Positions 15,701 through 27,369 of a stretch of 64,000 nucleotides of DNA are shown piece after piece; the first letter of the stretch is position 1; every line of letters starts with the position of its first letter. The notes beneath the pieces are model-generated. The model was given only the letters and a program-made list of their open reading frames with translations. It searched no databases and was not told where the DNA came from. The DNA comes from Cyrtodaria siliqua (Eukaryota > Mollusca > Bivalvia > Adapedonta > Hiatellidae). The position numbers were made by a program, and so were the translations under genes. The stretch spans positions 1 through 64,000 of the forward strand of contig JAWPHD010011192.1 of the NCBI GenBank assembly GCA_037043455.1, in the 5' to 3' direction.

Positions 15701-17630
15701 TACTTCAGGGAGATACAGTCATTACTTCAGGGAGATACAGTCATTACTTCAGGGATATACAGTCTTTACTTCAGGGAGATACAGTCATTACTTCAGGGAG
15801 ATACAGTCATTACTTCAGGGAGATACAGTCTTTACTTCAGGGAGATACTGTCATTACTTCAGGGAGATACAGCCATTACTTCAGGGAGATATAGTCATTA
15901 CTTTAGGGAGATATAGTCATTACTTCAGGGAGATACAGTCATTACTTTAGGGAGATACAGTCTTTATTTCTGGGAGATACAGTCATTACTTCAGGGAGAT
16001 ACAGTCATTACTTTAGCGAGATATAGTCTTTACTTCAGGGAGATACAGTCATTACTTTAGGGAGATACAGCCATTACTTCAGGGAGATACAGTCATTACT
16101 TCAGGGAGATACATTCACTACTTTAGGGAGATACAGTCTTCATTTTAGGGAGATAAATCATTACTTAAGGGATATACAGTCATTACTTCAGGGAGATACA
16201 GTCATTACTTCTGGGAGATACAGTCATTACTTTAGGGAGATACAGTCTTCATTTTAGGGAGATACAGTCATTACATCAGGGAGATACAGTCTTTACTTTA
16301 GGGAGTTACAGTCATTACTTTAGGGAGATACAGTCATTACTTCATGGAGATACAGTCTTTACTTCAGGGATATACAGTCTTTACTTTAGGGAGATATACA
16401 TTCTTTACTTGAGGGAGATACAGTCATTCTTTCAGGGAGATACAGTCATTACTTTAGGGAGATATACATTCTTTACTTTAGGGAGATACAGTCATTCTTT
16501 CAGGGAGATACAGTCATTACTTTAGGGAGATACAGTCATCACTTGAGGGAGATACAGCCATTACTTCAGGGAGATACAGCTATTACTTCAGGGAGATACA
16601 TTCATTACTTCAGGGAGATACAGTCATTACTTCAGGGAGATACAGTCTTTACTTCAGGGAGATACAGTCATTACTTCAGGGAGATACAGCCATTACTTCA
16701 GGGAGATACAGTCATTACTTCAGGGAGATACTGTCATTACTTCAGGGAGATACAGTCATTACTTCAGGGAGATACAGCCATTACTTCAGGGAGATACAGT
16801 CATTCCTTCAGGGAGATACAGTCATTACTTCAGGGAGATACAGTCTTTACTTCATGGAGATATAGTCATTAATTCAGGGAGATACAGTCATTACTTCAGG
16901 GAGATACAGTCTTCACTTTAGGGAGATACAGCCATTACTTCAGGGAGATACAGTCTTCACTTTACGGAGATACAGTCATTACTTCAGGGAGATACAGTCT
17001 TCACTTTAGGGAGATACAGGCATTACTTTAGGGAGATACAGTCTTTACTTGAGGAGATACAGTCATTACTTCATGGAGATACAGTCATTACTTTAGGGAA
17101 ATACAGTCTTTACTTTAGGGAGATACAGTCATTACTTCAGGGAGATACAGTAATTACTTTAGGGAGATACAGCCATTACTTCAGGGAGATACAGTCATTA
17201 CTTCAGGGAGATACAGTCATTACTTCAGGGAGATACAGTCATTACTTTTATGGAGATACAGTCATTACTTCAGGGAGATACAGTCATTACTTCAGGGAGA
17301 TACAGTAATTTCTTCAGGGAGATACAGTCATTACTTCAGGGAGATACATTCATTACTTCAGGGAGATACAGTCTTTACTTCAGGGAGATACAGTCTTCAC
17401 TTTAGGGAGATACAGTCATTACTTTAGATAGATACAGTCATTACTTCAGGGAGAAACAGTCATTACTTCATGGAGATACAGTCATTACTTTAGGGAGATA
17501 CAGTCTTTACTTGAGGGAGATACAGTCATTACTTCAGGGAGATACAGTCATTACTTTAGGGAGATACAGTCTTTACTTGAGGGAGATACAGTCATTACTT
17601 CATGGATATACAGTCATTACTTTAGGGAGA
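12780..17630 (+). repeat. Higher-order satellite block, copy 2
   Basis: This is the head-to-tail second copy of the ~4.8-kb block. Where compared over long stretches (15,528-15,950 against 10,638-11,060, and 16,543-16,872 against 11,653-11,982) the translated repeats differ at only one or two positions, which points to a recent duplication. Relative to copy 1 it lacks three monomers at about 14,675 and carries seven extra monomers between about 13,990 and 14,330. Confidence 0.85.
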
Positions 17631-20600
17631 TACATTCATTACTTCAGGGAGATACATTCATTACTTCAGGGAGATACAGTCATTACTTCAGGGAGATACA
17701 GTCATTACTTCAGGGATATACAGTCTTTACTTCAGGGAGATACAGTCATTACTTCAGGGAGATACAGTCATTACTTCAGGGAGATACAGTCATTACTTCA
17801 GGGAGATACAGTCTTTACTTCAGGGAGATACAGTCATTACTTCAGGGAGATACAGCCATTACTTCAGGGAGATACAGTCATTACTTCAGGGAGATATAGT
17901 CATTACTTTAGGGAGATATAGTCATTACTTCAGGGAGATACAGTCATTACTTTAGGGAGATACAGTCTTTATTTCTGGGAGATACAGTCATTACTTCAGG
18001 GAGATACAGTCATTACTTTAGCGAGATACATTCTTTACTTCAGGGAGATACAGTCATTACTTTAGGGAGATACAGCCATTACTTCAGGGAGATACAGTCA
18101 TTACTTCAGGGAGATACACTCATTACTTTAGGGAGATACAGTCTTCATTTTAGGGAGATAAATCATTACTTAAGGGATATACAGTCATTACTTCAGGGAG
18201 ATACAGTCATTATTTCTGGGAGATACAGTCATTACTTTAGGGAGATACAGTCTTCATTTTAGGGAGATACAGTCATTACATCAGGGAGATACAGTCTTTA
18301 CTTTAGGGAGTTACAGTCATTACTTTAGGGAGATACAGTCATTACTTCAGTGAGATACAGTCTTTACTTCATGGAGATACAGTCATTAATTCAGGGAGAT
18401 ACAGTCATTACTTCAGGGAGATACAGTCTTCACTTTAGGGAGATACAGTCATTACTTTAGGGAAATACAGTCTTTACTTTAGGGAGATACAGTCATTACT
18501 TTAGGGATATACAGTCATTACTTCAGGGAGATACAGTCATTACTTCAGGGAGATACAGTCTTTACTTCAGGGTGATACAGTCATTACTTCATGGAGATAC
18601 AGTCATTACTTTAGGGAAATACAGTCTTTTCTTTAGGGAGATACAGTCATTACTTCAGGGAGATACAGTCATTACTTCAGGGAGATACATTCATTACTTC
18701 AGGGAGATACAGTTATTACTTCAGGGAGATACAGTCTTTACTTCATGGAGATACAGTCATTAATTCAGGGAGATACAGTCATTACTTCAGGGAGATACAG
18801 TCTTCACTTTAGGGAGATACAGTCATTACTTCAGGGAGATACAGTCTTCACTTTACGGAGATACAGTCATTACTTCAGGGAGACACAGTCTTCACTTTAG
18901 GGAGATACAGTCATTACTTTAGGGAGATACAGTCTTTACTTGAGGGAGATACAGTCATTACTTCATGGAGATACAGTCATTACTTTAGGGAAATACAGTC
19001 TTTACTTTAGGGAGATACAGTCATTACTTCAGGGAGATACAGTCATTACTTTAGGGAGATACAGCCATTACTTCAGGGAGATAAAGTCATTACTTCAGGG
19101 ATATACAGTCATTACTTCATGGAGATACAGTCATTACTTCAGGGAGATACAGTCATTACTTTTATGGAGATACAGTCATTACTTCAGGGAGATACAGTCA
19201 TTACTTCAGGGAGATACAGTCTTTTCTTCAGGGAGATACAGTCATTACTTCAGGGAGATACATTCATTACTTCAGGGAGATACAGTCTTTACTTCAGGGA
19301 GATACAGTCTTCACTTTAGGGAGATACAGTCATTACTTTAGATAGATACAGTCATTACTTCAGGGAATACAGTCATTACTTCATGGAGATACAGTCATTA
19401 CTTTAGGGAGATACAGTCTTTACTTGAGGGAGATACAGTCATTACTTCAGGGAGATACAGTCATTACTTTAGGGAGATACAGTCTTTACTTGAGGGAGAT
19501 ACAGTCATTACTTCATGGAGATACAGTCATTACTTTAGGGAAATACAGTCTTTACTTTAGGGAGATACATTCATTACTTCAGGGAGATACATTCATTACT
19601 TCAGGGAGATACAGTCATTACTTTAGGGAGATACAGTCATTACTTCAGGGATATACAGTCTTTACTTGAGGGAGATACAGTCATTACTTCAGGGAGATAC
19701 AGTCATTACTTCAGGGAGATACAGTCATTACTTCAGGGAGATACAGTCTTTACTTCAGGGAGATACAGTCATTACTTCAGGGAGATACAGCCATTACTTC
19801 AGGGAGATATAGTCATTACTTTAGGGAGATATAGTCATTACTTCAGGGAGATACAGTCTTTATTTCTGGGAGATACAGTCATTACTTCAGGGAGATACAG
19901 TCATTACTTTAGCGAGATACAGTCTTTACTTCAGGGAGATACAGTCATTACTTTAGGGAGATACAGCCATTACTTCAGGGAGATACAGTCATTACTTCAG
20001 GGCGATACACTCATTACTTTAGGGAGATACAGTCTTCATTTTAGGGAGATAAATCATTACTTAAGGGATATACAGTCATTACTTCAGGGAGATACAGTCA
20101 TTACTTCTGGGAGATACAGTCATTACTTTAGGGAGATACAGCCATTACTTCAGGGAGATACAGTCATTACTTCAGGGAGATACAGTCATTACTTCAGGGA
20201 GATACAGTCATTACTTTAGGGAGATACAGTCATTACTTCATGGAGATACAGTCTTTACTTCAGGGATATACAGTCTTTACTTTAGGGAGATATACATTCT
20301 TTACTTTAGGGAGATACAGTCATTCTTTCAGGGAGATACAGTCATTACTTTAGGGAGATATACATTCTTTACTTTAATGAGATACAGTCATTCTTTCAGG
20401 GAGATACAGTCATTACTTTAGGGAGATACAGTCATCACTTGAGGGAGATACAGCCATTACTTCAGGGAGATACAGCTATTACTTCAGGGAGATACATTCA
20501 TTACTTCAGGGAGATACAGTCATTACTTCAGGGAGATACAGTCATTACTTCAGGGAGATACAGTCTTTACTTTAGGGAGATACAGTCATTACTTCAGGGA

Positions 20601-21865
20601 GATACAGCCATTACTTCAGGGAGATACAGTCATTACTTCAGGGAGATACTGTCATTACTTCAGGGAGATACAGTCATTACTTTAGGGAGATACAGCCATT
20701 ACTTCAGGGAGATACAGTCATTCCTTCAGGGAGGTACAGTCATTACTTCAGGGAGATACAGTCATTACTTCAGGGAGATACAGTCATTACTTCAGGGAGA
20801 TACATTCATTACTTCAGGGAGATACAGTATTTACTTTAGGGAGATACAGTCTTTACTTCAGGGAGATACAGGTTTTACCTTAGGGAGATACAGTCATTAC
20901 TTTAGGGAGATACAGTCTTTACTTCAGGGAGATACAGTCATTACTTCAGGGAGATACAGACATTACTTTAGGGAGATACAGTCTTTATTTAAGGGAGATA
21001 CAGTCATTACTTTAGGGAGATACAGTCATTACTTGAGGGAGATACAGTCATTACTTCATGAAGATACAGTCTTTACTTCAGGGAGATACAGTCATTACTT
21101 CAGGGAGATACAGTCTTTACTTTAGGGAGATACAGTCTTTACTTCAGGGAGATACAGGCTTTACCTTAGGGAGATACAGTCATTACTTCAGGGAGATGCA
21201 GTCATTACTTTAGGAAGATGCAGTCTTTACTTCAGGGAGATACAGTCATTACTTCAGGGAGATACAGTCATTAATTCAGGGAGATACAGTCTTTACTTTA
21301 GGGAGATACAGTCATTACTTCAGGGAGATACAGACATTACTTTAGGGAGATACAGTCTTCATTTAAGGGAGAAACAGTCATTACTTTAGGGAGATACAGT
21401 CATTACTTCAGGGAGATACAGTCATTACTTCATGAAGATACAGTCTTTACTTTAGGGAGATACAGTCATTACTTCAGGGAGATACAGTCTTTACTTTAGG
21501 GAGATACAGTCTTTACTTCAGGGAGATACAGGCTTTACCTTATGGAGATACAGTCATTACTTCAGGAAGATGCAGTTATTACTTTAGGGAGATACAGTCT
21601 TTACTTCAGGGAGATAAGTCATTACTTTAGGGAGATACAGTCTTTACTTTAGGGAGATACAGTCATTACTTCAGGGAGCTTAGGGAGATACAGTATTTAC
21701 TTCAGGGAGATACAGTCATTACTTCAGGGAGCTTAGGGAGATACAGTCTTTACTTCAGGGAGATAAGTCTTTGCTTTAGGGATATATTGTTTATACTTCG
21801 GGAAGTTACAATCTTGACTTCAGGGAGATACAGTCTTTACCAAAGGGAGATATAGTCTTCACTTC

Positions 21866-22311
21866 AGGCTGCGTACAGCTAAATATAGCCTGGCTTAAGC
21901 CCCGCCTTTTGTTGTGTACGATTCAGTACAGAAGGGAAAGTTCACAGAGGTCAGCAGATATATCTATGAAATTCAATATGCATTTTCAGGAAGGATAAAC
22001 TATAGGTAAAATAATCCCCATCAGCTAGGATCATTAAATTAAATAAAAAAAAAGTATTTTTTCATGTTTTTGAAAAGTTAACATCCATTGAAATTGCATG
22101 TCAATATTCAGTGCGGATTCAATAGTGTTTGTAAACACAAACATGTGCAAAGAGGTTGAGCTGGAAAAGTTGTCTTTTTCACACTTTCAAAGGCTTTGTG
22201 ATGGAAATATCTATGAAATAAGGTAATTTAAAGATAATCTGGTTTATAATTATTGAGATATTAGCTGACAGGTGTCACAAGAGGTCTATGGGAAAGTATT
22301 TAGTTTTCTGC
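21866..22311. other. Unique spacer between array and satellite island
   Basis: About 445 bp of AT-rich sequence without the 22-bp monomer. No open reading frame of note and no recognisable element is seen. It could be an insertion that split the array edge, or flank carried between two pieces of array. Confidence 0.6.
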
Positions 22312-22586
22312 AACCTTCAGGGAGATACAGTCTATAGTTTAGGGAGATACCGTTTTCACTTCAGGGAGATACCGTCTTCACTCCAGTGAGATACAATTTT
22401 TACTTTAGCGAGATAAGTCTTTAACTCACGGAGATAGTGTCTTTACTTCAGGGATCTACAGTCTTCACTTCAGGAAGATACAGTCTTCTCTTCAGGGAGA
22501 TACAGTCTTCTCTTCAGGGAGATACAGTCTTCCCTTTAGGGAGATACAGTAATCTCTTCAGGGAGATACAGTCTTCCCTTCAGTAG
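22312..22586 (+). repeat. Detached degenerate island of the 22-bp satellite
   Basis: About a dozen diverged monomers in the same orientation as the main array (for example CAGGGAGATACAGTCTTC near 22,492-22,509), 445 bp beyond the array end. Divergence from consensus is clearly higher than in the array interior, as expected for an array edge no longer homogenised. Confidence 0.9.
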
Positions 22587-23028
22587 ACGAATACGTTTAT
22601 CAATTATACCAACATAACCATTGATGACATGACCAGCTGGAGCATAGGTGTGTTGTTTTCTATTTCAAGGTCAGAAACGACTTTGTTGTAGTTGGAGATA
22701 ACAGCTCTTATAGGCTTTTTATACTTGCAACAAATAATTGGATATTTCGACTTTTTTTTTTAATGTTTTGGAATATAATCAATAACATGCTTATCGCGAA
22801 ATATACTTGGTATGTCAATCAAACCAACACCCTAATTATAAAGATATAACATTTTCAGAAAATGGTCAGCATCCTTGTCAATATGGGTCAAATAATATGT
22901 TGTGTATAGCTTTGAATTATAGAAACCATATTATATAAAAGATGTGTATGAATAGCAATTGTGTATTCTTCTTCCTCGATCAAATCAAGCGAAGACAAAG
23001 AAGTGGGAAGTGAAAGCATAGAAGTCTT
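22587..23028. other. No recognised feature
   Basis: AT-rich sequence between the satellite island and the 36-bp minisatellite. I see no gene, repeat or RNA signal in it. Confidence 0.5.
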
Positions 23029-23290
23029 TCCAGCGGGAACACGACACGTAATTGTTGGTGCTATAACAACGGGAACACGGCACGTAATTGTTGTGCTATA
23101 ACAATGAGTGTTGGTACTATAACAACGGGAACACGTCACGTAATTGTTGGTACTATAACAATGATTGTTGGTACTATAACAACGGGAACACGTCACGTAA
23201 TTGTTGGTACTATAACAACGGGAACACGTCACGTAATTGTTAGTACTATAACAACGATTGTTGGTACTATAACAACTGGAACATATTGTA
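23029..23290 (+). repeat. 36-bp minisatellite with 21-bp partial units
   Basis: Tandem units of about 36 bp made of CGGGAACACGTCACGTAATT followed by GTTGGTACTATAACAA. About five full units are seen, with two or three shortened 21-bp units that keep only the GTTGGTACTATAACAA half. Both strands are open across it: a 158-codon minus frame with a Cys/Tyr/Ser/Asn-rich repeat and an 89-codon plus frame. Both are explained by the repeat itself, so I do not call a gene. Confidence 0.9.
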
Positions 23291-23391
23291 AATCGTGTAA
23301 TATAACAAATAATTCGCAAAGTTTCCACGTTTACGTTGTTTTGAAAGCTGGTATTGAATGGCAAATTCCATGAAGCGCGTTATATTTGCGA

Positions 23392-23975
23392 AACAAATAT
23401 TAAAGAAACTTACATGCAAAATTACGCTACAAAACCGTTTATCAAAACTCTATCCAGGTGTTCAGGTCTTATAATAATGTATATGTACCGATTATAGATA
23501 TAGGTTTATTCACGGGTGATTGATTGAATATGCGTAAAATCAATTATGGGTTGATAACTCTTATTCGATGCTCCATTTTTGGGGTTTGGTCTGACTGGTT
23601 AAAGCCGTTTACATTCTGTCTATAGAGTTTGTATTTTCGAAATATGTAAGTTATAAATAAACCTCGTCGTATAAGTAGATTCGTTTAGTTTAAACATATT
23701 TATTTGACATCGATTGCGAAACAAGTTATTGCAACTTAGATTAATCACTCTCGATGGCTTCCTGGGTAGAACCAGTATTAAGCAATGTGGATTAATTATC
23801 TTGCTCAAGGGTAAATAACGCGGCGAGGATCGAACCCACGACCTCTCGATTCTGATTTCGGCGCTCTACCACTGGACCACGCACTCCACGTAAGTAGATT
23901 AAGAAACGGTGTACATATATTGTAAGATGTGGCGGTTGTTGGCAGGATAGCGAATTTAAATAAACTTTTAAGAAA
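23392..23975 (+). repeat. Dispersed family R4, copy interrupted by a SINE
   Basis: The sequence from 23,392 to 23,681 and from 23,901 to about 23,975 aligns with the pair of copies at 51,026-51,760. Shared strings include AAACCGTTTATCAAAACT, GAATATGCGTAAAAT and AAGAAACGGTGTAC. The 209 bp between the two parts is a SINE flanked by a 10-bp target duplication. The function of R4 is unknown; no protein is encoded. Confidence 0.85.
23682..23890 (-). mobile_element. tRNA-derived SINE (family S1)
   Basis: On the minus strand the head has a pol III A box TGGTCCAGTGG (plus coordinates 23,869-23,879) and a B box GGTTCGATCC (23,827-23,836), about 32 bp apart as in a tRNA. The tail shares TCGATG plus an AAATAAATA stretch with the copy at 48,232. 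It is flanked by the direct repeat TAAGTAGATT at 23,672-23,681 and 23,891-23,900. The related R4 copy near 51,700 lacks it, giving a paralogous empty site. It resembles molluscan V-SINE/RUDI-type elements, but that family assignment is from memory. It is not a functional tRNA gene: the acceptor stem does not close. Confidence 0.9.
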
Positions 23976-25330
23976 GCATTGTACAAGTAACAGTTGAGCG
24001 CTTGTATATTGAGAAGTAACTGACTGTCGTCCCAGTGTTTTTTTTAAAAATATTTTGCTATCATACTCAAAATAAAATCTTAAAATCCCAAACATTTCTG
24101 AGTAGCTCTAAACCACTTATGTTTGACCCCAATAATTCAAAGGGGACTTTATGCAAATCGTTTTATTTCATGATAGCTTGAGTTGTCTCAAATAGTATGA
24201 ACATCAACAAACGTAACATAAGGACTTTTGAGAAGACTTGGCTATATCTGTGTTATGCAATTTCCATCCAGATAATAGATTTAGAAAATGATAATACAGA
24301 ATGCTAAACAAAAGATATGCATGTTTCAGTATGCAATATGCTGGTGAAATATTCTTGAATACAGTATACTAATATTCAAACCGAATTGCACATAATTACC
24401 ACATATATCAATGCAGCCAATTTTTATCCAATCTATAACGTATGACAAACACTACAAATGTAACACACTTAATAACGTCAATAAAGACATTATAACAACA
24501 ATAAAGTAATACAAATAATAGGATATAATCAACAGACTATTTAAGCATGTTCACAATATGGACTAAGTTGTCGAAAATACGAAAATCCGAGCTTTGTTTA
24601 ATTATTTGTCTCACGAGAAGCACAGCTAGACAAAAACATAATACTTTATGTCGTTTTTATGGCATCATATTGTTATCTTAGCTGTTGATGTCATGAACTT
24701 ATTTATAATGCCTAGTTTTTTGAGAAAATGTACTCTTGCTTGAATAGCATTGTTTCTTCCAAAGTAGTGTTTATTCGCTGCCGTTCTTTTATATGGTTTT
24801 CATAATTGCACATGGTAATGTAGCAATGAACAGTTTATTTGAGTTTTTCACTTTGATAGCACAATCTTATAATTACATATGGTAGCAGTTAAAAGTTTAT
24901 CTGTGTTGTAATGCACACGCAAACGCACACAAATCCCTTACTTGTGAGCACATGTAATTCTGTGCATATGTGTACTTTAAGCACGTCGGTGAATATGTAA
25001 TCAATATGTAACGCAGGTCAACAATTTGCCCAGAGCGAAGCGAGGTCGCCCACCTTGATTCAAAATGTTTGGTAGGAAGAACTGATGGTAAAAATTGGGA
25101 AGAAAGTGTCCGGTAAGAAAAAACGGTCGTGTCGTGTTTACATTTTCCTGTCAACATTATTTCTTTCAATATTGTTTAAACACCCGTGAACTGATCGGTT
25201 ATTATGTTAAACTTTGTTCCCAGTTCCAACCCAGATATAATGCTATTTTTTCTCGGCAGCTATTTTACGCTTCCGTAAAACCTTACTTGTAAGTTATTAG
25301 ATTTGTACTGGGATATATGCACGAGTGTGA
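23976..25330. other. No recognised feature
   Basis: AT-rich DNA with only short, unconvincing open frames on either strand. No repeat family of this window is recognised here. Confidence 0.45.
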
Positions 25331-25332
25331 CG

Positions 25333-25486
25333 ATTCTTTTTGTCCATACGGCGCTTTTCTTTTGACAAATTGATGCCTTTTTGATGCCAAATTGATGCCT
25401 TTTGTCCACAGGTAAGAACGGAAGGAGTCAATTCTTGTAGCCAAATACGTGCGGACAAAAAGCGCCGTTGGATAAAAAAGAACCAA
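25333..25486. repeat. Imperfect inverted repeat, foldback-like
   Basis: Two ~28-bp arms (25,333-25,360 and about 25,457-25,486) are inverted copies containing AAAAGCGCCGT and the GGACAAAAA/GGATAAAAA block. They are separated by ~100 bp that itself carries short direct repeats of TTGATGCC. A further copy of GCGGACAAAAAG lies at 25,501-25,512. This looks like a small foldback element or hairpin; no coding content. Confidence 0.6.
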
Positions 25487-25854
25487 TTAAGAAAACAAAT
25501 GCGGACAAAAAGTGACCAAAAAAAAGTTCTTCCGCGCAATATGTATACGTGAAAGAACGAGTGCATATACTTATTACAATACAAATGTAATACCCTTTTT
25601 ATTGCATGTTTAATATAAAAACGAATAATTAGAACAAAACAATATTTATCTAATATTTAATTTTTATCAAACACATTTATTTAAAATAAACATACTGTCA
25701 TAACATCGTGGGAGTTTTCTAGACGAAAACTATTGTGTGTATAGTATATTAGTCTAATTAAAATAGGGTACCAATGATCAGTACATGAAAAATGCTTACT
25801 TATAAATGTAGACAATTCTCAAGTTTTTGCATCTGTGTGATCAAGATGGACTCA

Positions 25855-25966
25855 GGACGTTTCGGCACCAAACCAATTCGACACCTAGACGAATCGGCAC
25901 CTAGACGTTTCGGCATCAAACCATTTCGGAATCTATTTTAATTTTTACCCTAGACGTTTCGGCAAT
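25855..25966 (+). repeat. Short repeats of a GACGTTTCGGCACC-type motif
   Basis: Variants of CTAGACGTTTCGGCACC recur about six times in ~110 bp (GGACGTTTCGGCACC, AATTCGACACC, GACGAATCGGCACC, GACGTTTCGGCATC, CATTTCGGAATC, GACGTTTCGGCAATT). The unit is about 16-17 bp with a few interruptions. Probably a degenerate minisatellite or the end of a dispersed element. Confidence 0.7.
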
Positions 25967-26876
25967 TGGAGTATTATAATGAAGTAAAGAAATCAAATAT
26001 TTTCTATCAGATCACTTGTAATTCATTTAAGTTGATTGCCTTAACGGCAACTCCGAAGCGGTTTTGAGCCTGAATACAACTAAAACATGAACATAAATAG
26101 GGCCCATATGATAATCACCTGTAAAATTTAAGTTAATCATACAGTATCTTTTAATTCTTCACTTTACGTTCCGGTCATCTGCATATCGACGACTACAGGT
26201 ATGTGACTTGAACAAAGCCTCCACAAACTAACCCATTATTAAAAATCGTCTACATATAACGCATGCGTTATACTTTTCTTGTTCACAAATCCTTCCTATG
26301 GTGTCAACAAAAAAATACGTGTTTTTTTTCAACCTTTTATGGCAGAAATTGATAAAATAATTGAAACTGTTTTTAACGTTATAACGTTATGGCGTCGACG
26401 TCGTTTTCGCGCAAATAATCATCCACACAAAATGAAACTGAATGACAAGATAGGAATTCCATCAAAAGCTATAAAAATAACACAAATACAATGAAAAGTA
26501 ATAGTCATACAATTGATCGAAAACAATATGAAAGTATACAATAATATACTCGCAAGCTCGACGTCCTTTGCCAAAACAACTCGTTCCAAGTAATATTTAG
26601 CCATACAAATTCAATAACCTATAATATTGAGGTTTCCTGTTACATTGAAAGTAAACGGAGTCTGTAATTCGTTTGCAATCATGACTGTTATGAGGCATAC
26701 ACTATATCCACATAGTATAATTCTTCTTAGCGGTGTCAAATGGACGTGAATACCAGTGATTATACTACCTGAGTGTTAATTCCGTATTACCTTTCGACTT
26801 GTTCAAATGTTAAACGGTGTGTTATGCCTCGGTCCAAGCATTTTAGTATTTAGGTTACCGTTAAGCGAAAAGTACT
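25967..26876. other. No recognised feature
   Basis: No gene or repeat recognised. A 71-codon plus frame and a 61-codon minus frame overlap here and look like chance. Confidence 0.45.
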
Positions 26877-26877
26877 G

Positions 26878-26950
26878 ATTTGTACGGAAGCGTAGGAGGG
26901 ACATTTTGACTTAACACTTAAGACTTATGACTTAACACTTAACACAACAT
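26878..26950 (-). repeat. GTACGGAAG-headed heptamer repeat, copy 1
   Basis: Begins TGTACGGAAGCGTAGGAGG and ACATTTTGACTTAA, then runs into short repeats of the TTATGAC/TTAACAC heptamer. The same head and heptamer occur at 28,780 (same orientation) and, inverted, at 34,680. Similar heptamers without the head are at 30,435. The head looks like a conserved terminus of a dispersed element. Confidence 0.75.
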
Positions 26951-27369
26951 ACGAGACATATAATGTTTGGTCAACTGCTTTATTTTCAGTTTAGCAAGTT
27001 TTCAGTAGGCGATAGTAAATGGGTTCTTATTTAGTTTTACATATAATTACATTTCTCAGTTTAATATATATTCATATATATATAGCTCAGTTTGCACATT
27101 AAGTAAATATTTTACTGAATTCGACAGTCTGAGACTGAATTCCAGATTAATTTCTTGTTCAATTCTGATATTATCAGTGCTTTAATGTTTGCAGTGCTGG
27201 CAATAACATTCTGCAACAATTACTGATTAAAGGGACAATGTCCGTAACTTTTAGCTTATAAAACAAACACGAATTACGATCACAAACATTACACACTTAA
27301 CATTATTGAATATTTACTAATTAAATGCAAGATTGTTTAACGGAATTCAACCGCCGTACAAACAAAACG
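26951..27369. other. No recognised feature
   Basis: AT-rich sequence with a short TATATA run near 27,065-27,085. No gene or known repeat seen. Confidence 0.4.

Larger units (their letters stand above)
1..21865 (+). repeat. 22-bp satellite array, ~990 monomers
   Basis: The monomer is GGGAGATACAGTC followed directly by ATTACTTCA, repeated head to tail with no unique spacers. Common variants change the second half (CTTTACTT for CATTACTT) or the joint (TTTAGGG, TTGAGGG or TTCATGG for TTCAGGG). Because 22 is one more than a multiple of three, three monomers (66 bp) encode a 22-residue period, and the consensus has no stop codon in any plus-strand frame. This yields many 60-230-codon open frames, mostly beginning at TTG or GTG. 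They end at variant monomers that create TAG or TGA, and nothing suggests they are genes. The minus strand has stops in all frames. The array is cut by the left window edge, so its true length is unknown. It is most simply a noncoding satellite or large minisatellite. Confidence 0.97.

Noticed and set aside
1..21865. About thirty open reading frames of 60-228 codons with similar peptides, as if a repeat protein family
   Set aside because: They are the 22-bp satellite read through. Most start at TTG or GTG, end at random variant monomers, occur in all three frames and have no promoter or splice context.
1..21865. CRISPR-like direct repeats
   Set aside because: Units are contiguous with no unique spacers, the host is eukaryotic, and no cas gene is present.
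22888..23364. 158-codon minus-strand Cys-rich repeat protein
   Set aside because: The repeat part is exactly the 36-bp minisatellite; the plus strand is equally open and no supporting features exist.
23800..23890. tRNA gene on the minus strand
   Set aside because: A and B boxes are present but the acceptor stem does not pair. The sequence is the head of a SINE with target duplication and a family member at 48,232.
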